From: CALFCE01 sp964411665
Lineage (GTDB): Bacteria > Pseudomonadota > Gammaproteobacteria > Granulosicoccales > Granulosicoccaceae
Assembly (NCBI GenBank): GCA_964411665.1
Contig: CAYPMR010000053.1
Span: 1-28,850 of the forward strand
Direction of reading: 5' to 3'
Length of the DNA stretch: 28,850 bases
The notes beneath the pieces are model-generated. The model had not been told where the DNA came from. It ran no database searches and saw only the letters and a list, made by a program, of their open reading frames with translations. This document shows positions 6,188-14,937 of the stretch, one piece after another. A program made the translations under genes and the position numbers. Every line of letters starts with the position of its first letter. Position 1 is the first letter of the stretch.

Positions 6188-8449
6188 TTACTGGGAAAAA
6201 GGCAAGGTAAAATTAATGCAAGTTTTCGGAGATGTTGTGTCCAGCCATATCCTTCCTCCATGAGCTTCAACAATGGACCTGCTAATGGATAGTCCTAATC
6301 CCATGCCATTTTTCTTAGTTGTCAAAAATGATGTAAACAGTTGTTCTTTGATTTCAGGTTCAAATCCGGAGCCTGAGTCCAGCACAGAAACAATAGCGTA
6401 GTTCGCGTTCATTTGCCGCGTGTGGATTTCCAGTATTCTCTCTTTTGTGTTGTTGGTTGTCATGGCTTCTACGCCATTACGTTCGAGATTTACCAGGACT
6501 TGCTGAACTTGCACAGGATTAATAACAACTTGCGGCAGCTCATCTGCCAGTTTCAGAACTACCGTGACATTATTTTCCTTGGTCTCCGGTTGTGTCAACC
6601 TTAGTGTATCTTCTACCAGTCTGTTCAGATCCATCGGTACGAGCGCTGGCGAATCCTTGCGAATCATTTGGCGCATGGTGCGAATAATATCGCCAGCGCG
6701 CTGAGTTTGTGTAGTGATGTCTTTAAGTGCTTCAGTTAGCACATCTCCCATATCGCCTGGTGCATCCTTGTAACCTTCTAGCAATAGAGTTATGGCATCA
6801 CAATTGTGGCTGATTGCTGTGAAAGGTTGATTCAGTTCGTGAGCCAGGCCAGATGCCATTTCCCCAGCGGTTGTAATTCTTGCAGCATGTGCCAAGTCAT
6901 TACGTAAACGTCGGTCTTGCTCTTCAAGATTTCGTGTTGTTGTGATATCCGCAAAAACCAATAATGTGTAGTTTGATTCTTCTGTTGAAAGCGGCTGGGC
7001 ATACATCACATACCAGTGGCGATCGTTTTCTTCTCCAGTGGAAAATTCCAGCCGTAGAGGGTCTGTTTCTTTGTTGGCTACTTTACGTAGTACATCAAAC
7101 AGTGAATCAAAGTTAATGAGTTCTGCATTATCTATGTTTTTTATTTTAGGTTGCGCTTTTAGAAAAATTTCAAATTTCTGACCTTTCCAGGTATTCTCTG
7201 GCGCATCGTTATTATAAGGACTGGTTTCTTCCAGTGAGCGATTGGTCTCAACGATAATGCCGTTGCTGTCGAGTATCAGGATACGTTGCGAAAGAGAATC
7301 AATGGTTGTGCGCAAAAACTGTTCTGATGCTTCTAACGCATCTTCTGCCTTCTGACGTCCTTTGGATTCGGCTGACACAAGATTTGCGCTAGTCTGTTCC
7401 AGCTCCCTCTCTATGCGTTTCCTTTGAGTAATATCTCGGGCGACACCACGATATCCAGAAAATTCTCCTGACTTATCAAATAAGGGTCTTGCGCTAATAG
7501 AATAATCGCGCTCGGTATTATCAGACAATTCTATAGTGCATTCGTGATTAGCGAAGCCTTCTTTTCCTTGCATTTTGTCTAAGGGTAAAAGCCTATCACT
7601 AAGATTTGTACTGTTCTCAGACGAATCCAAAGGATTTAGGTCAGTACGTGTATTTGAATTTGATTCTGAACCAAGGAAATTGGTATCAGTGGTAAGCTGC
7701 ATTAAGCTATCTGTTTCCCAAAACCAATCTGCCCCTATGGATGCAAATTCACGGAAACGTGCTGCACTTTGTTTTTGATCCTCTACTATGCGACGTTGCA
7801 ACTTGCGTTGTCGAAGCAGCAAATAAATGATGCCACTGGACACAGCGAGAAATGCCAATAACTGTATCAGTAGAGAGTTACGGAACAGGGCAAGATCGAT
7901 TTCCTGCTCATCAATTAACTCATTCGCGACCTTGTGCGTCTCGGTTGATATCTCTCTGAGCGCGTGAAGTCGTTCGAAAAGGCGTTGATGTACGATATCT
8001 AATATTTCAGGACTATCGCTATCATAATTACCAATGCCCCAGGATAACCACTGTTCCGCATCTTCGAGGATCGGCTTGACGTAGGCATGTGCTTTAGTTG
8101 CTCCATCGAGACGTTCAAAACTGTAGTTTGACCTCATTAGTCGTAACTGGAGTTGTGCCTCGTCCAAACTGTCATGAAGATTTGCCTGGTTTTGTACAGT
8201 GGGCGATAAACGTTGGCTCTGTAAAGCCAGTAATACATCACTGAAGTCAGTGATTAATTCTTCTACATCGTGTTGTTGTTCGAGAACCTCTGTTGCTAAC
8301 GCTTCGCGAATTCGGTTGATATTGACAAATGTGTACCACACCAGCAACGCGCCAAGTAACAGCAATACTGCAAGCACAGTAGGGATCCAGCGGTCAGTAT
8401 TGCTCGCACCTGTCTCATGATTTACGATGCTGGCTTGCGGCATGGTCAT
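6188..8449 (-). CDS. Membrane sensor histidine kinase with periplasmic sensor and two PAS domains
   Basis: A 753-residue hybrid-free kinase. TM helix 1 is at ~21-43 and TM2 at ~191-212. They enclose a ~147-residue, mainly helical periplasmic domain of the type that can dock a binding protein. Two PAS regions follow (~230-345, ending RGVARDITQRKRIE, and ~375-505, ending FADITTTRNLEEQ) with a coiled linker between them. The HisKA domain has the phospho-acceptor H537 in GLAHELNQPF, the motif of the DctB/FixL/TodS group. The ATPase domain has an N-box (VLVNLERNGVEAM ~651-663), G1 DSGSGF (~691-696) and G2 GMGLGL (~715-720). The ATG overlaps the stop of the upstream TAXI gene (ATGA), indicating translational coupling. 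A second in-frame ATG lies two codons later. Confidence 0.95.
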   Translation of the reverse strand: MTMPQASIVNHETGASNTDRWIPTVLAVLLLLGALLVWYTFVNINRIREALATEVLEQQHDVEELITDFSDVLLALQSQRLSPTVQNQANLHDSLDEAQLQLRLMRSNYSFERLDGATKAHAYVKPILEDAEQWLSWGIGNYDSDSPEILDIVHQRLFERLHALREISTETHKVANELIDEQEIDLALFRNSLLIQLLAFLAVSSGIIYLLLRQRKLQRRIVEDQKQSAARFREFASIGADWFWETDSLMQLTTDTNFLGSESNSNTRTDLNPLDSSENSTNLSDRLLPLDKMQGKEGFANHECTIELSDNTERDYSISARPLFDKSGEFSGYRGVARDITQRKRIERELEQTSANLVSAESKGRQKAEDALEASEQFLRTTIDSLSQRILILDSNGIIVETNRSLEETSPYNNDAPENTWKGQKFEIFLKAQPKIKNIDNAELINFDSLFDVLRKVANKETDPLRLEFSTGEENDRHWYVMYAQPLSTEESNYTLLVFADITTTRNLEEQDRRLRNDLAHAARITTAGEMASGLAHELNQPFTAISHNCDAITLLLEGYKDAPGDMGDVLTEALKDITTQTQRAGDIIRTMRQMIRKDSPALVPMDLNRLVEDTLRLTQPETKENNVTVVLKLADELPQVVINPVQVQQVLVNLERNGVEAMTTNNTKERILEIHTRQMNANYAIVSVLDSGSGFEPEIKEQLFTSFLTTKKNGMGLGLSISRSIVEAHGGRIWLDTTSPKTCINFTLPFSQ

Positions 8450-9468
8450 TCAGTGTTGAGTTGGCGCATATTGATACCAGTCTCTTGATAGTATCTCGAT
8501 GCACCAGGGTGCAATGGTATGCCAAGGCCAAGCAGTGCAGTATCCAGTGAAATTTCTTTGCCCTTTGGATGTCCGTTTTGTAGCAATTTCTGTATATCGC
8601 GACTCCACAGTCCTTTGGTCATGTTATACACGGTATCCTCATCTGCTTCACTGTCAACCACCCATAATGCTGCGACAGCCAATGTATTTACTGTTTCCTT
8701 ATTCTTATATGTATTGGCGGGTATTTCGCTGCGTGTGAAGAACGAATGTTGATCTACCAGGTCATCCAGACCGGGTCCGTCAATAGAAACTATTCTTGCC
8801 AGTCCCTGATCTATAAGCTCAGTGATGCTGCTTACCGGATATCCAGCTACGCTGAAAAACGCATCGAGCGTGCCTTCACGCAAACGACTGATTGCATCTG
8901 CCGGTTTCAAATAGACGAGCTGTACATCTGACTCATTTAATGCAAGGGAATTGAAAATCATACGCACGTCGAGTTGAGTACCGGACCCTAATTCGTCAAT
9001 GGAGACTCTTTTGCCGACCAGATCATCGAATGTCAAAATACCACTTTCACTGGCGGCGACCAGATGGACGCTCTCAAGATAAAGGGATGCGATCGCATTG
9101 ATATTCGCAGTCAATGGAATAAAGTCAGCCGGCGCATTTCCAAATTGAGCCCAATTTGCGACATCAGCCTGTACCAATGCCGATTCCAGTAAACCATCAG
9201 CTATATCACTGACATTAGCAACTGAGCCGTTCGAGCGCTGTGCGATTACCAGTGGTTCAGTTGCTGCAATATTTGCTGCGTTGAATGCAGAACGTTGGTT
9301 ATTAATACCATCGGCAATCAATGAGCCAATGATGAAATAGGTGCCTTGAGAACCACCAGTACCTATACGGAAAAGATCGGAACGAGTGTCGAGTTGTTGA
9401 CCGGCTACCGGCTGTAGCGTGAACAGTGACAGTGTAGTGAATAGGATCGAAATTGCAGGACGCAGCAT
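8446..9468 (-). CDS. TAXI-family periplasmic binding protein coupled to the histidine kinase
   Basis: A 340-residue protein starting at ATG 9468; a TTG one codon earlier is possible but less likely. A signal peptide runs to about residue 23 (hydrophobic ISILFTTLSLFTL, cleavage near VAGQ). The mature N-terminus carries FRIGTGGSQGTYFIIG, a variant of the TAXI signature, and the mid-domain motif SIDELGSGTQLDVRM replaces the usual GNPGSG. Unlike the other TAXI gene here it has no permease partner next to it. Instead its stop overlaps the start of the histidine kinase by four bases. I infer that it delivers a ligand to the kinase's periplasmic domain, as TorT does for TorS, and does not itself serve transport. 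The ligand is unknown. Confidence 0.93.
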   Translation of the reverse strand: MLRPAISILFTTLSLFTLQPVAGQQLDTRSDLFRIGTGGSQGTYFIIGSLIADGINNQRSAFNAANIAATEPLVIAQRSNGSVANVSDIADGLLESALVQADVANWAQFGNAPADFIPLTANINAIASLYLESVHLVAASESGILTFDDLVGKRVSIDELGSGTQLDVRMIFNSLALNESDVQLVYLKPADAISRLREGTLDAFFSVAGYPVSSITELIDQGLARIVSIDGPGLDDLVDQHSFFTRSEIPANTYKNKETVNTLAVAALWVVDSEADEDTVYNMTKGLWSRDIQKLLQNGHPKGKEISLDTALLGLGIPLHPGASRYYQETGINMRQLNTE

Positions 9469-9500
9469 CAAAGGCCCTTTGGTAACAATAAGATTAATAG

Positions 9501-9515
9501 TGAGTCAGTTACTCA
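9501..9515. promoter_or_regulatory. Dyad TGAGT-N5-ACTCA upstream of the sensor operon
   Basis: A perfect 5-bp dyad lies 33 bases upstream of the start codon of the TAXI sensor gene, where an operator or promoter element would be expected. The rest of the gap (9469-9734) is AT-rich and shows no convincing gene and no clear terminator for the Pot-like operon ending at 9735. Confidence 0.25.
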
Positions 9516-9734
9516 TACTGAATGTAACTTAATTTCGCTACAATAAAAACCTTCTTTTTTGCAGTCGCGTATGGCTTTGCGAGCAGTGGTATCGCGCTCG
9601 TGATCCGTTTCTCATTCTGTAATAAATTGGATGCCAAATATTCTGATGCCAGCCTCACCCTGGTTCGGTTCGATGTATTTATATTCATCAAAGTTCAAGT
9701 CAAGGTAGCCAGGAATTAAAGCTGACTGATTATT

Positions 9735-10838
9735 TCATACAGAATCAGCAACCAAAATATGTACATCGTCACTTGCCCAGTAAAGCCACATAGAATCATT
9801 TGAATTTAAGTCTAGCGTTTCCAATTCACGTTGCTGCAGCTCAACCTTGAACTCCGTGCCGTCGCTCGTTTCGAAAAAAAGAGTGACAAAAGAGCCTGTA
9901 AATTGCTCGGACAGTAACGTACAGTGCGCTTTATTTTCGCTGTCGGGTTTGTTTTTACTGAGTTGGATTCTGTCGGCGCCAATGACAAATGTCATCTGCT
10001 GTTGCGCACGGATGTCATGCCTCAATGGCATCCGTGACAGACTTGCACTGAATTCACCAATTGGCGTTGTAAGTGTGGCGGCACTGGGCGACGCATCTAC
10101 CACTGTTCCATTTAACAGATTATTGCGACCAATAAACTCCGCAACAAATCGATTGGCAGGTGTACGGTAAATGTCTCGCGGCGTGCCTACTTGTGCAATT
10201 TTTCCATCGTTCATGATAACGACACGATCGGCCATTGCGAATGCTTCGGATTGCGAATGTGTTACGTAGAAAAACGTAATCCCGAGTTCTGCTTGAAGAC
10301 GTTTTAATTCACCTTGCATTCGAACAACCAGATGTGCATCCAGTGCTGATAGTGGCTCATCCAGTAAGAGTATGTCGGGTTCTGTTACCAGTGCTCTTGC
10401 TAAAGCCACACGTTGACGTTGGCCACCAGATAATTGCTCCACATTACGTTCAGCGAATTCGCTCAAGCCCAGTCGGTCAATCCATTCGTTTGCTTTGGCT
10501 TGCCTCGCCTGACTCTCGATGCCCCGCATTTTAAGCCCGAACTCCACATTCTTCTGTACATTTAAAAACGGGAAAAGCGCTAGTGTTTGCCAGACCATAG
10601 GCGTATCACGCTCATGCGGTCCCAGCTCATTCATGACTCTGCCGGATAGTTTGATTGTGCCGTCAGTGGGTTTTTCAAGCCCGGCTAGCATACGCAGTGT
10701 TGTAGTCTTGCCGCAGCCGGAAGGGCCCATTAGAGCCACAAATTCACCACGTGTAATCTCAAGATCAATACCGTCTACGGCTATAAATTTGCCAAAGTGC
10801 TTGCTTAGGTTTTCGAATTGAACTTGGGAGTCAGACAC
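9735..10838 (-). CDS. ABC transporter ATP-binding protein, PotA-like
   Basis: A 367-residue ATPase with Walker A GPSGCGKTT (38-46), Q-loop Q84, signature LSGGQ (136-140), Walker B DILLLDEP (155-162), H-loop in YVTHSQSEA and a C-terminal TOBE-like regulatory domain from ~280. This is the CUT1/POPT layout of PotA, UgpC and FbpC proteins. With two PotB/PotC-like permeases and a PotD-like binding protein upstream, the polyamine/opine/spermidine-type group fits best. Translation starts at GTG (10838), only two bases after the preceding permease stop. It is the last gene of the operon. The exact substrate cannot be read from the ATPase. Confidence 0.95.
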   Translation of the reverse strand: MSDSQVQFENLSKHFGKFIAVDGIDLEITRGEFVALMGPSGCGKTTTLRMLAGLEKPTDGTIKLSGRVMNELGPHERDTPMVWQTLALFPFLNVQKNVEFGLKMRGIESQARQAKANEWIDRLGLSEFAERNVEQLSGGQRQRVALARALVTEPDILLLDEPLSALDAHLVVRMQGELKRLQAELGITFFYVTHSQSEAFAMADRVVIMNDGKIAQVGTPRDIYRTPANRFVAEFIGRNNLLNGTVVDASPSAATLTTPIGEFSASLSRMPLRHDIRAQQQMTFVIGADRIQLSKNKPDSENKAHCTLLSEQFTGSFVTLFFETSDGTEFKVELQQRELETLDLNSNDSMWLYWASDDVHILVADSV

Positions 10839-10840
10839 TA

Positions 10841-11647
10841 CTATTCTGCCGAAGATTTGGTTTGTCGTGTAAACAGGAATACCTGAGCCACAACAACCAG
10901 ACTAATGGATGTCAGGAATACAAAAGTGCCAATGGCATTGATTCGCGGATCAACTTGTCCCTGAAGAATTTCGAGAATCATTACAGGTACTGTTTTGTTT
11001 AATCCGGAAACAAACCAGGCTACGGCAAATTCATCAAAAGAGACAGCAGCGGTTAAACACAAGGCCGATACGATCGCTGGTTTTACAAAAGGAAATATAA
11101 CCTCTTTCATCGCTCGCCAGTTGGTTGCGCCTAGATTCCATGCAGCGGCTTCAAGGCTAGGGTCCATCTGCGATAAACGCAACCTGATGATAGCCATCGC
11201 AAACGGAATACACATAACAACATGCGCAAGAAAAATAGAATAGGGTTGTCCAGACATGCCCACTCGGGATAGCCAGGCTAGCATCGCAAGTCCAAAAATT
11301 ACTAATGGAATGGTTGGAGGTAACAGGGCAAGTGCAAGAAATACAGATTTGCCAAAAAACTGATAGCGGTAGTCCGTATAGGCTGCGCAAAAACCTATAA
11401 CAGTTGAAACGACAGCAACACTAATCGATGTTAGTAAAGAATTTTTCAGAGCATCCCAAAACCCTGAATCGTTTAACACCTGTTCATACCATTGGGTCGT
11501 GAAGTGACCGAGAGGAACAGTCGGAAAACGATCTGAATTAAATGAAAATACAAAGCTCGCAATTATCGGTGCAAAAATAAAAATAAGTATCACCAGCACA
11601 TAAGCACGCAGAAAAACTGACAGCACTGAATCAGTACGTTGACTCAT
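10841..11647 (-). CDS. ABC transporter permease, PotC-like
   Basis: A 268-residue inner-membrane permease with about six predicted helices. The EAA loop, which contacts the ATPase, is visible as EAAAWNLGATNWRAMKEVIF, about 100 residues from the C-terminus. Family length and layout match PotC/PotI. It starts with an ATG overlapping the stop of the PotB-like gene by four bases, so the two permeases are translationally coupled. They should assemble as a heterodimer. Confidence 0.94.
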   Translation of the reverse strand: MSQRTDSVLSVFLRAYVLVILIFIFAPIIASFVFSFNSDRFPTVPLGHFTTQWYEQVLNDSGFWDALKNSLLTSISVAVVSTVIGFCAAYTDYRYQFFGKSVFLALALLPPTIPLVIFGLAMLAWLSRVGMSGQPYSIFLAHVVMCIPFAMAIIRLRLSQMDPSLEAAAWNLGATNWRAMKEVIFPFVKPAIVSALCLTAAVSFDEFAVAWFVSGLNKTVPVMILEILQGQVDPRINAIGTFVFLTSISLVVVAQVFLFTRQTKSSAE

Positions 11648-12528
11648 GCCTTGGGTTTCTTATAGGCAAGTGTCACTGCTGTGATTGCAACGACAAACAG
11701 AGTGACAATCATGGTAATTGCAACAACAGCGGCTTTCGGCCATTGCTGGCCGGCCTTGGTAGTATCGACGATCAGAATGCTAAGCGTTGGTGGTTTTGAA
11801 CCCCCCAGGTAATACGGACTGACAAAATCCCCGAACGCAAGAATAAAGCAGAATACAGCGCCAATGATGATGCCGATTTTTGCCAGTGGTATCACAACGG
11901 TAAATACCGCTCGCAAACGGCTGCAGCCAAGGTTGTAAGCTGCCTCTACAAGGCGTCTGTCAATATTGGCAAGTGACAAGGTTTGTAGAATGGTGACTAA
12001 TGGCAATGCCAGTGCTACGTAGCCGACTAACGTACCGAATTGTGTATTCAACATCGTGAATGGACCGAGGCCTAAATAGGACAATGCGCCATTGATAGCA
12101 CCGTTTTCGGCCAACATGGTTTGCCATGCATATATTCTGACGAGATAACTGGTAAAGAAGGGAATGATCAACAAAAATAAAGCCAGACGACGTGTCTGGG
12201 CTGATACTTTAAAAGCCAGCGCATAGGCGGCAGGAAAAGCGATAACCGTGGTTAATACTGTTGCTAGAAGTGCCAGACTAAAGGTGTATGAGTAGGCGCT
12301 CCAGAAGTAGTCCTTGGAGAGCATCTTGACCCAGTTAACCGGGTCAAGAGCGGGCGTCATACGATAATTTTTGACAACCCAGAAACTTAAATAAACAAGG
12401 AAAAAAAGCGGGACAACAAAGTATACAGTTTGCCAGACGAGGAGTGGTGCTCGCCAGAGTATTGCAAAGGTGCTTGCATTGACTCGGCTACTTTTAATTC
12501 GGTCGTAATTTTCTGACGTGTCTTTCAT
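11644..12528 (-). CDS. ABC transporter permease, PotB-like
   Basis: A 294-residue permease with a longer hydrophilic N-terminus (~25 residues) than its partner and about six helices. The EAA loop reads EAAYNLGCSRLRAVFTVVIP, with the conserved Gly. It follows the binding-protein gene after a 100-base gap containing a 9-bp hairpin, and overlaps the next permease by four bases. Size and order correspond to PotB/PotH. Confidence 0.94.
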   Translation of the reverse strand: MKDTSENYDRIKSSRVNASTFAILWRAPLLVWQTVYFVVPLFFLVYLSFWVVKNYRMTPALDPVNWVKMLSKDYFWSAYSYTFSLALLATVLTTVIAFPAAYALAFKVSAQTRRLALFLLIIPFFTSYLVRIYAWQTMLAENGAINGALSYLGLGPFTMLNTQFGTLVGYVALALPLVTILQTLSLANIDRRLVEAAYNLGCSRLRAVFTVVIPLAKIGIIIGAVFCFILAFGDFVSPYYLGGSKPPTLSILIVDTTKAGQQWPKAAVVAITMIVTLFVVAITAVTLAYKKPKA

Positions 12529-12552
12529 TAAAGCGGACTAAATGGATTGATA

Positions 12553-12580
12553 CCGTGAAGTCATATGTTTAACTTCACGG
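12553..12580 (-). repeat. Intercistronic hairpin between PotD-like and PotB-like genes
   Basis: CCGTGAAGT (12553-12561) and ACTTCACGG (12572-12580) are perfect 9-bp complements with a 10-base loop and no T-tract on either side. Hairpins directly after binding-protein genes commonly protect the upstream mRNA from 3' exonucleases, raising binding-protein levels over permease. That role is inferred. Confidence 0.6.
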
Positions 12581-12628
12581 CATAATCCAGTTTATTTGCA
12601 CATAGGTGGTTTTACTTAGCGATCATAC

Positions 12629-13777
12629 CTAGGCGTTTTTGTACTCTGACCAGAATTCATTCCAGTCTTCCAGTGTTTGTTGCTTGGGCGTGTCGCGATA
12701 ATGAATTCTGCCCTCATCGATCAGTGTGATTGGATTGTTTGCCATGCCGGGCATTTGCCCTGTGCGCTTTGCCTCTTCTGGAGTCGTTTTTATCAGTGCT
12801 TCTTCTCCGGCTTTTGTGACGACAAAACCTGGGTAGGCAGCCATATTCGCAGACTTGACCTGACCTTCAGGGGATAAACAGTACTGGATATACTTTTTAA
12901 CCAGATCCTTTTTCTTTGAACCCGACACTATCGAGTAAGACTCTGTCCATTGAATACCGCCTTCCTTCGGAACAACGGATGCAACCTTGCCGCCGTCTTT
13001 TTCAACAACTGCTGTAACCCAGTCACCTATGCCGACACAGGCTAGAATTTCACCGTTTTTCAACGAAGCGAATGTGCCGCCGTAATCAAAGTAGCCTTTG
13101 ACCTGCGGTTTAAGGGTTAACATTTTTTCCTGTACTGCTTTCCATCCTGACTTGTCGATATCGAAAGGACTGGGTGTTGTATTTCCATTTAACAGACTGA
13201 TTTGGCCGAGGCTTGGCAAGTGCCAGTCGAAGTGTCCTACCTTACCGGCGAGTTTGGGGCTCCAGTAGGCGTCGTAGCTCATGGCTTCTTCTGCGCTCAG
13301 GGCATCTGTGTTGTAGGCAACGCCAAGGTGTCCATAGCGGCAAATAACCGAGTACATCTTGCCGTCTTTCCAGTGACCCGGAAATTGTGTGAAGTCTTCA
13401 TGCAGCATGTCATCGAACGGGTAGTCTGCCGGATCCATTTCATCAACCAGATCACCACGTTCAATCAGAATGCGCGCGTATTCAGCATCCGTGTGAATCA
13501 GGTCAAATGCGTCAGGAGGAGACTGGGCCAGTGCAGCAAGCATATTGTCTCCACCGGCGTAGTACTTGGGATTAAATTTTACGTTGTTGGCTTCCTCGAA
13601 TTCGGCAACCATATCGGGCTCGCCAAGGCCATACCAGGACAGAATGTTTATTTCTGTGGGTGCGGCTTTCGCGGTTCGGATATAGGGTGCGAACATGATG
13701 GCACTGCCTGCAGCACCTGCCTTTAATAGTTTGCGTCGGGTATTGCTTTGCAGTTTTGTATCTTCTGACTGACTCAT
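12629..13777 (-). CDS. Periplasmic binding protein, PotD/PotF-like, with Tat-like signal
   Basis: A 382-residue extracytoplasmic binding protein. The N-terminus has a twin-arginine stretch (NTRRKLLKAGAAG), a moderate hydrophobic core and a cleavage site near RTAKA, so export through Tat is likely. The mature part opens EINILSWYGLGEPDMV and follows the spermidine/putrescine-binding family fold. FDLIHTDAEYARILIERGDL replaces the usual 'DV..P....V..M...GLL' segment, so the ligand may not be a polyamine. ATG is preceded by GGAG nine bases upstream. It is first in the importer operon and divergent from the BtpA-like operon across a 410-base regulatory gap. Confidence 0.93.
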   Translation of the reverse strand: MSQSEDTKLQSNTRRKLLKAGAAGSAIMFAPYIRTAKAAPTEINILSWYGLGEPDMVAEFEEANNVKFNPKYYAGGDNMLAALAQSPPDAFDLIHTDAEYARILIERGDLVDEMDPADYPFDDMLHEDFTQFPGHWKDGKMYSVICRYGHLGVAYNTDALSAEEAMSYDAYWSPKLAGKVGHFDWHLPSLGQISLLNGNTTPSPFDIDKSGWKAVQEKMLTLKPQVKGYFDYGGTFASLKNGEILACVGIGDWVTAVVEKDGGKVASVVPKEGGIQWTESYSIVSGSKKKDLVKKYIQYCLSPEGQVKSANMAAYPGFVVTKAGEEALIKTTPEEAKRTGQMPGMANNPITLIDEGRIHYRDTPKQQTLEDWNEFWSEYKNA

Positions 13778-14187
13778 CTATATAATCTCCGAAAGTGCTA
13801 CAGTTGTGCAGGGCACATCATGGATAGGCAAAATAGTTACAAGGTATCGAATTACTTTTTGAAACTGCGTTAATGCGTGCGTTCATGCATCCTGTGTACA
13901 AGCTATCCGTAAATCACCCTGATGCGCAGTTGTTCGTCGCGGTTGTTAGTAATTATTAGTAACTATTAGCAGTAACAGTATTTGAACGCAGGGTGATTCG
14001 CCAGACAGCGTGGGACAAGCTACGGTTGCGAATAAGGTTTACACTGTTGGCAATAGCTTACCACTGTCAATATCGTTTGGGGTGTTGAAAATTATCTAGC
14101 GTCCTGCTGTATTTTCTGCATATGATCAACACGTTTTGCAAACGTTGATATATGTAGAAATGCCAGAGTAAAAACATATAAAAAACA
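13778..14187. promoter_or_regulatory. Divergent promoter region with phased repeats and inverted repeat
   Basis: These 410 bases separate the importer operon (minus) from the BtpA/PRTase/deacetylase operon (plus), and no gene is seen in them. Three near-copies of TTAGTAAYTA follow each other with a 10-base period at 13946-13976 (TTAGTAATTA, TTAGTAACTA, TTAGCAGTAAC). They lie between the arms of a perfect 10-bp inverted repeat, AATCACCCTG (13912-13921) and CAGGGTGATT (13989-13998). The helical phasing and symmetry suggest a binding region for a regulator shared by both operons. A weak promoter candidate for the plus operon is TTGAAA (14085-14090) with TGTATT (14108-14113). Confidence 0.5.
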
Positions 14188-14937
14188 ATGGGTCGTAACG
14201 AATTTCGAAAGTATTTTAAAACTATGGGCCCTGCGATCTTGCCGGTTATTCATGCGCTGGATATTGATCAGGTTGCACGAAATATCGCCATCGCGACCCA
14301 GGCTGGTGCACCGGGTGTGTTCCTTATCAATCACGATTTTGAACATGACAAATTATTGCCGATCATTCGTACCATACGGCAGCGTTTTCCAGCGCTCTGG
14401 CTAGGTGTCAATTTTCTTGCGGTAACCGGCCGTGATGCGTTCCCGATACTGGGAAACCTTCAAAACGAAGGCGTGCAAATAGATGCCTACTGGGCGGATG
14501 ATGCGCGAATTGATGAACGCGCAGATCAGCAAATTGAAGCCCTTGAGATAGACGAAGCCAGAAAAGAAAGTCGCTGGCAGGGTGTGTATTTCGGAGGAAC
14601 AGCTTTTAAAAAGCAACGGGAAGTTGATCCAGCTGATTTCAATCAGAGCGCGTCTCTGGCGTGCAAACACATGGATGCGGTGACAACCTCAGGAGTGGCG
14701 ACGGGAAAAGCTGCTGACCTTGAAAAAATTACAACGTTTCGTCGGGCTTGCGCAGATCATCCACTGGCTGTTGCTTCGGGAATCACCCCTGATAATATCC
14801 CGGACTATGCGCCGTTGCTGGATGCTATTCTGATCGCCACCGGTATTAATGAAGATGGTGATTTTTACAATATCAATCTGCAGCGATTGCAAACCGTTCT
14901 AGAGCGATCGCGTCACCTTGCGACGGACATATTTTGA
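14188..14937 (+). CDS. BtpA/SgcQ-family TIM-barrel protein
   Basis: A 249-residue cytoplasmic protein. The N-terminal strand ILPVIHALD, the repeated 'ATQAGAPGVFLINH' (~36-49) and the C-terminal TSGVATGKAADLEKI (~167-181) and VASGITPDNI (~195-204) fit the BtpA/SgcQ family, a TIM barrel with a phosphate-binding-like C-terminal half. Members include BtpA (needed for photosystem I stability in cyanobacteria) and SgcQ (sugar operon of E. coli). Their enzymatic activities are poorly defined. The ATG at 14188 has no strong ribosome site; ATG 14224 is an alternative giving a 237-residue protein. Its stop overlaps the next start (TGATG), so it is coupled to the phosphoribosyltransferase. It is first in a three-gene operon divergent from the Pot-like importer. 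Confidence 0.8.
   Translation: MGRNEFRKYFKTMGPAILPVIHALDIDQVARNIAIATQAGAPGVFLINHDFEHDKLLPIIRTIRQRFPALWLGVNFLAVTGRDAFPILGNLQNEGVQIDAYWADDARIDERADQQIEALEIDEARKESRWQGVYFGGTAFKKQREVDPADFNQSASLACKHMDAVTTSGVATGKAADLEKITTFRRACADHPLAVASGITPDNIPDYAPLLDAILIATGINEDGDFYNINLQRLQTVLERSRHLATDIF

Noticed and set aside
9509..9691. 60-residue minus-strand reading frame between the Pot-like and sensor operons
   Set aside because: No ribosome site, no family pattern, AT-rich composition typical of intergenic DNA.
13946..13976. CRISPR-like repeat series
   Set aside because: Units are only 10 bases long with no spacers; a phased operator is a better reading.
14041..14065. Possible sigma-54 promoter (TGGCAATAGCTTACC) in front of the BtpA-like gene
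   Set aside because: The -12 GC element is missing (CC instead), so the match is not good enough.
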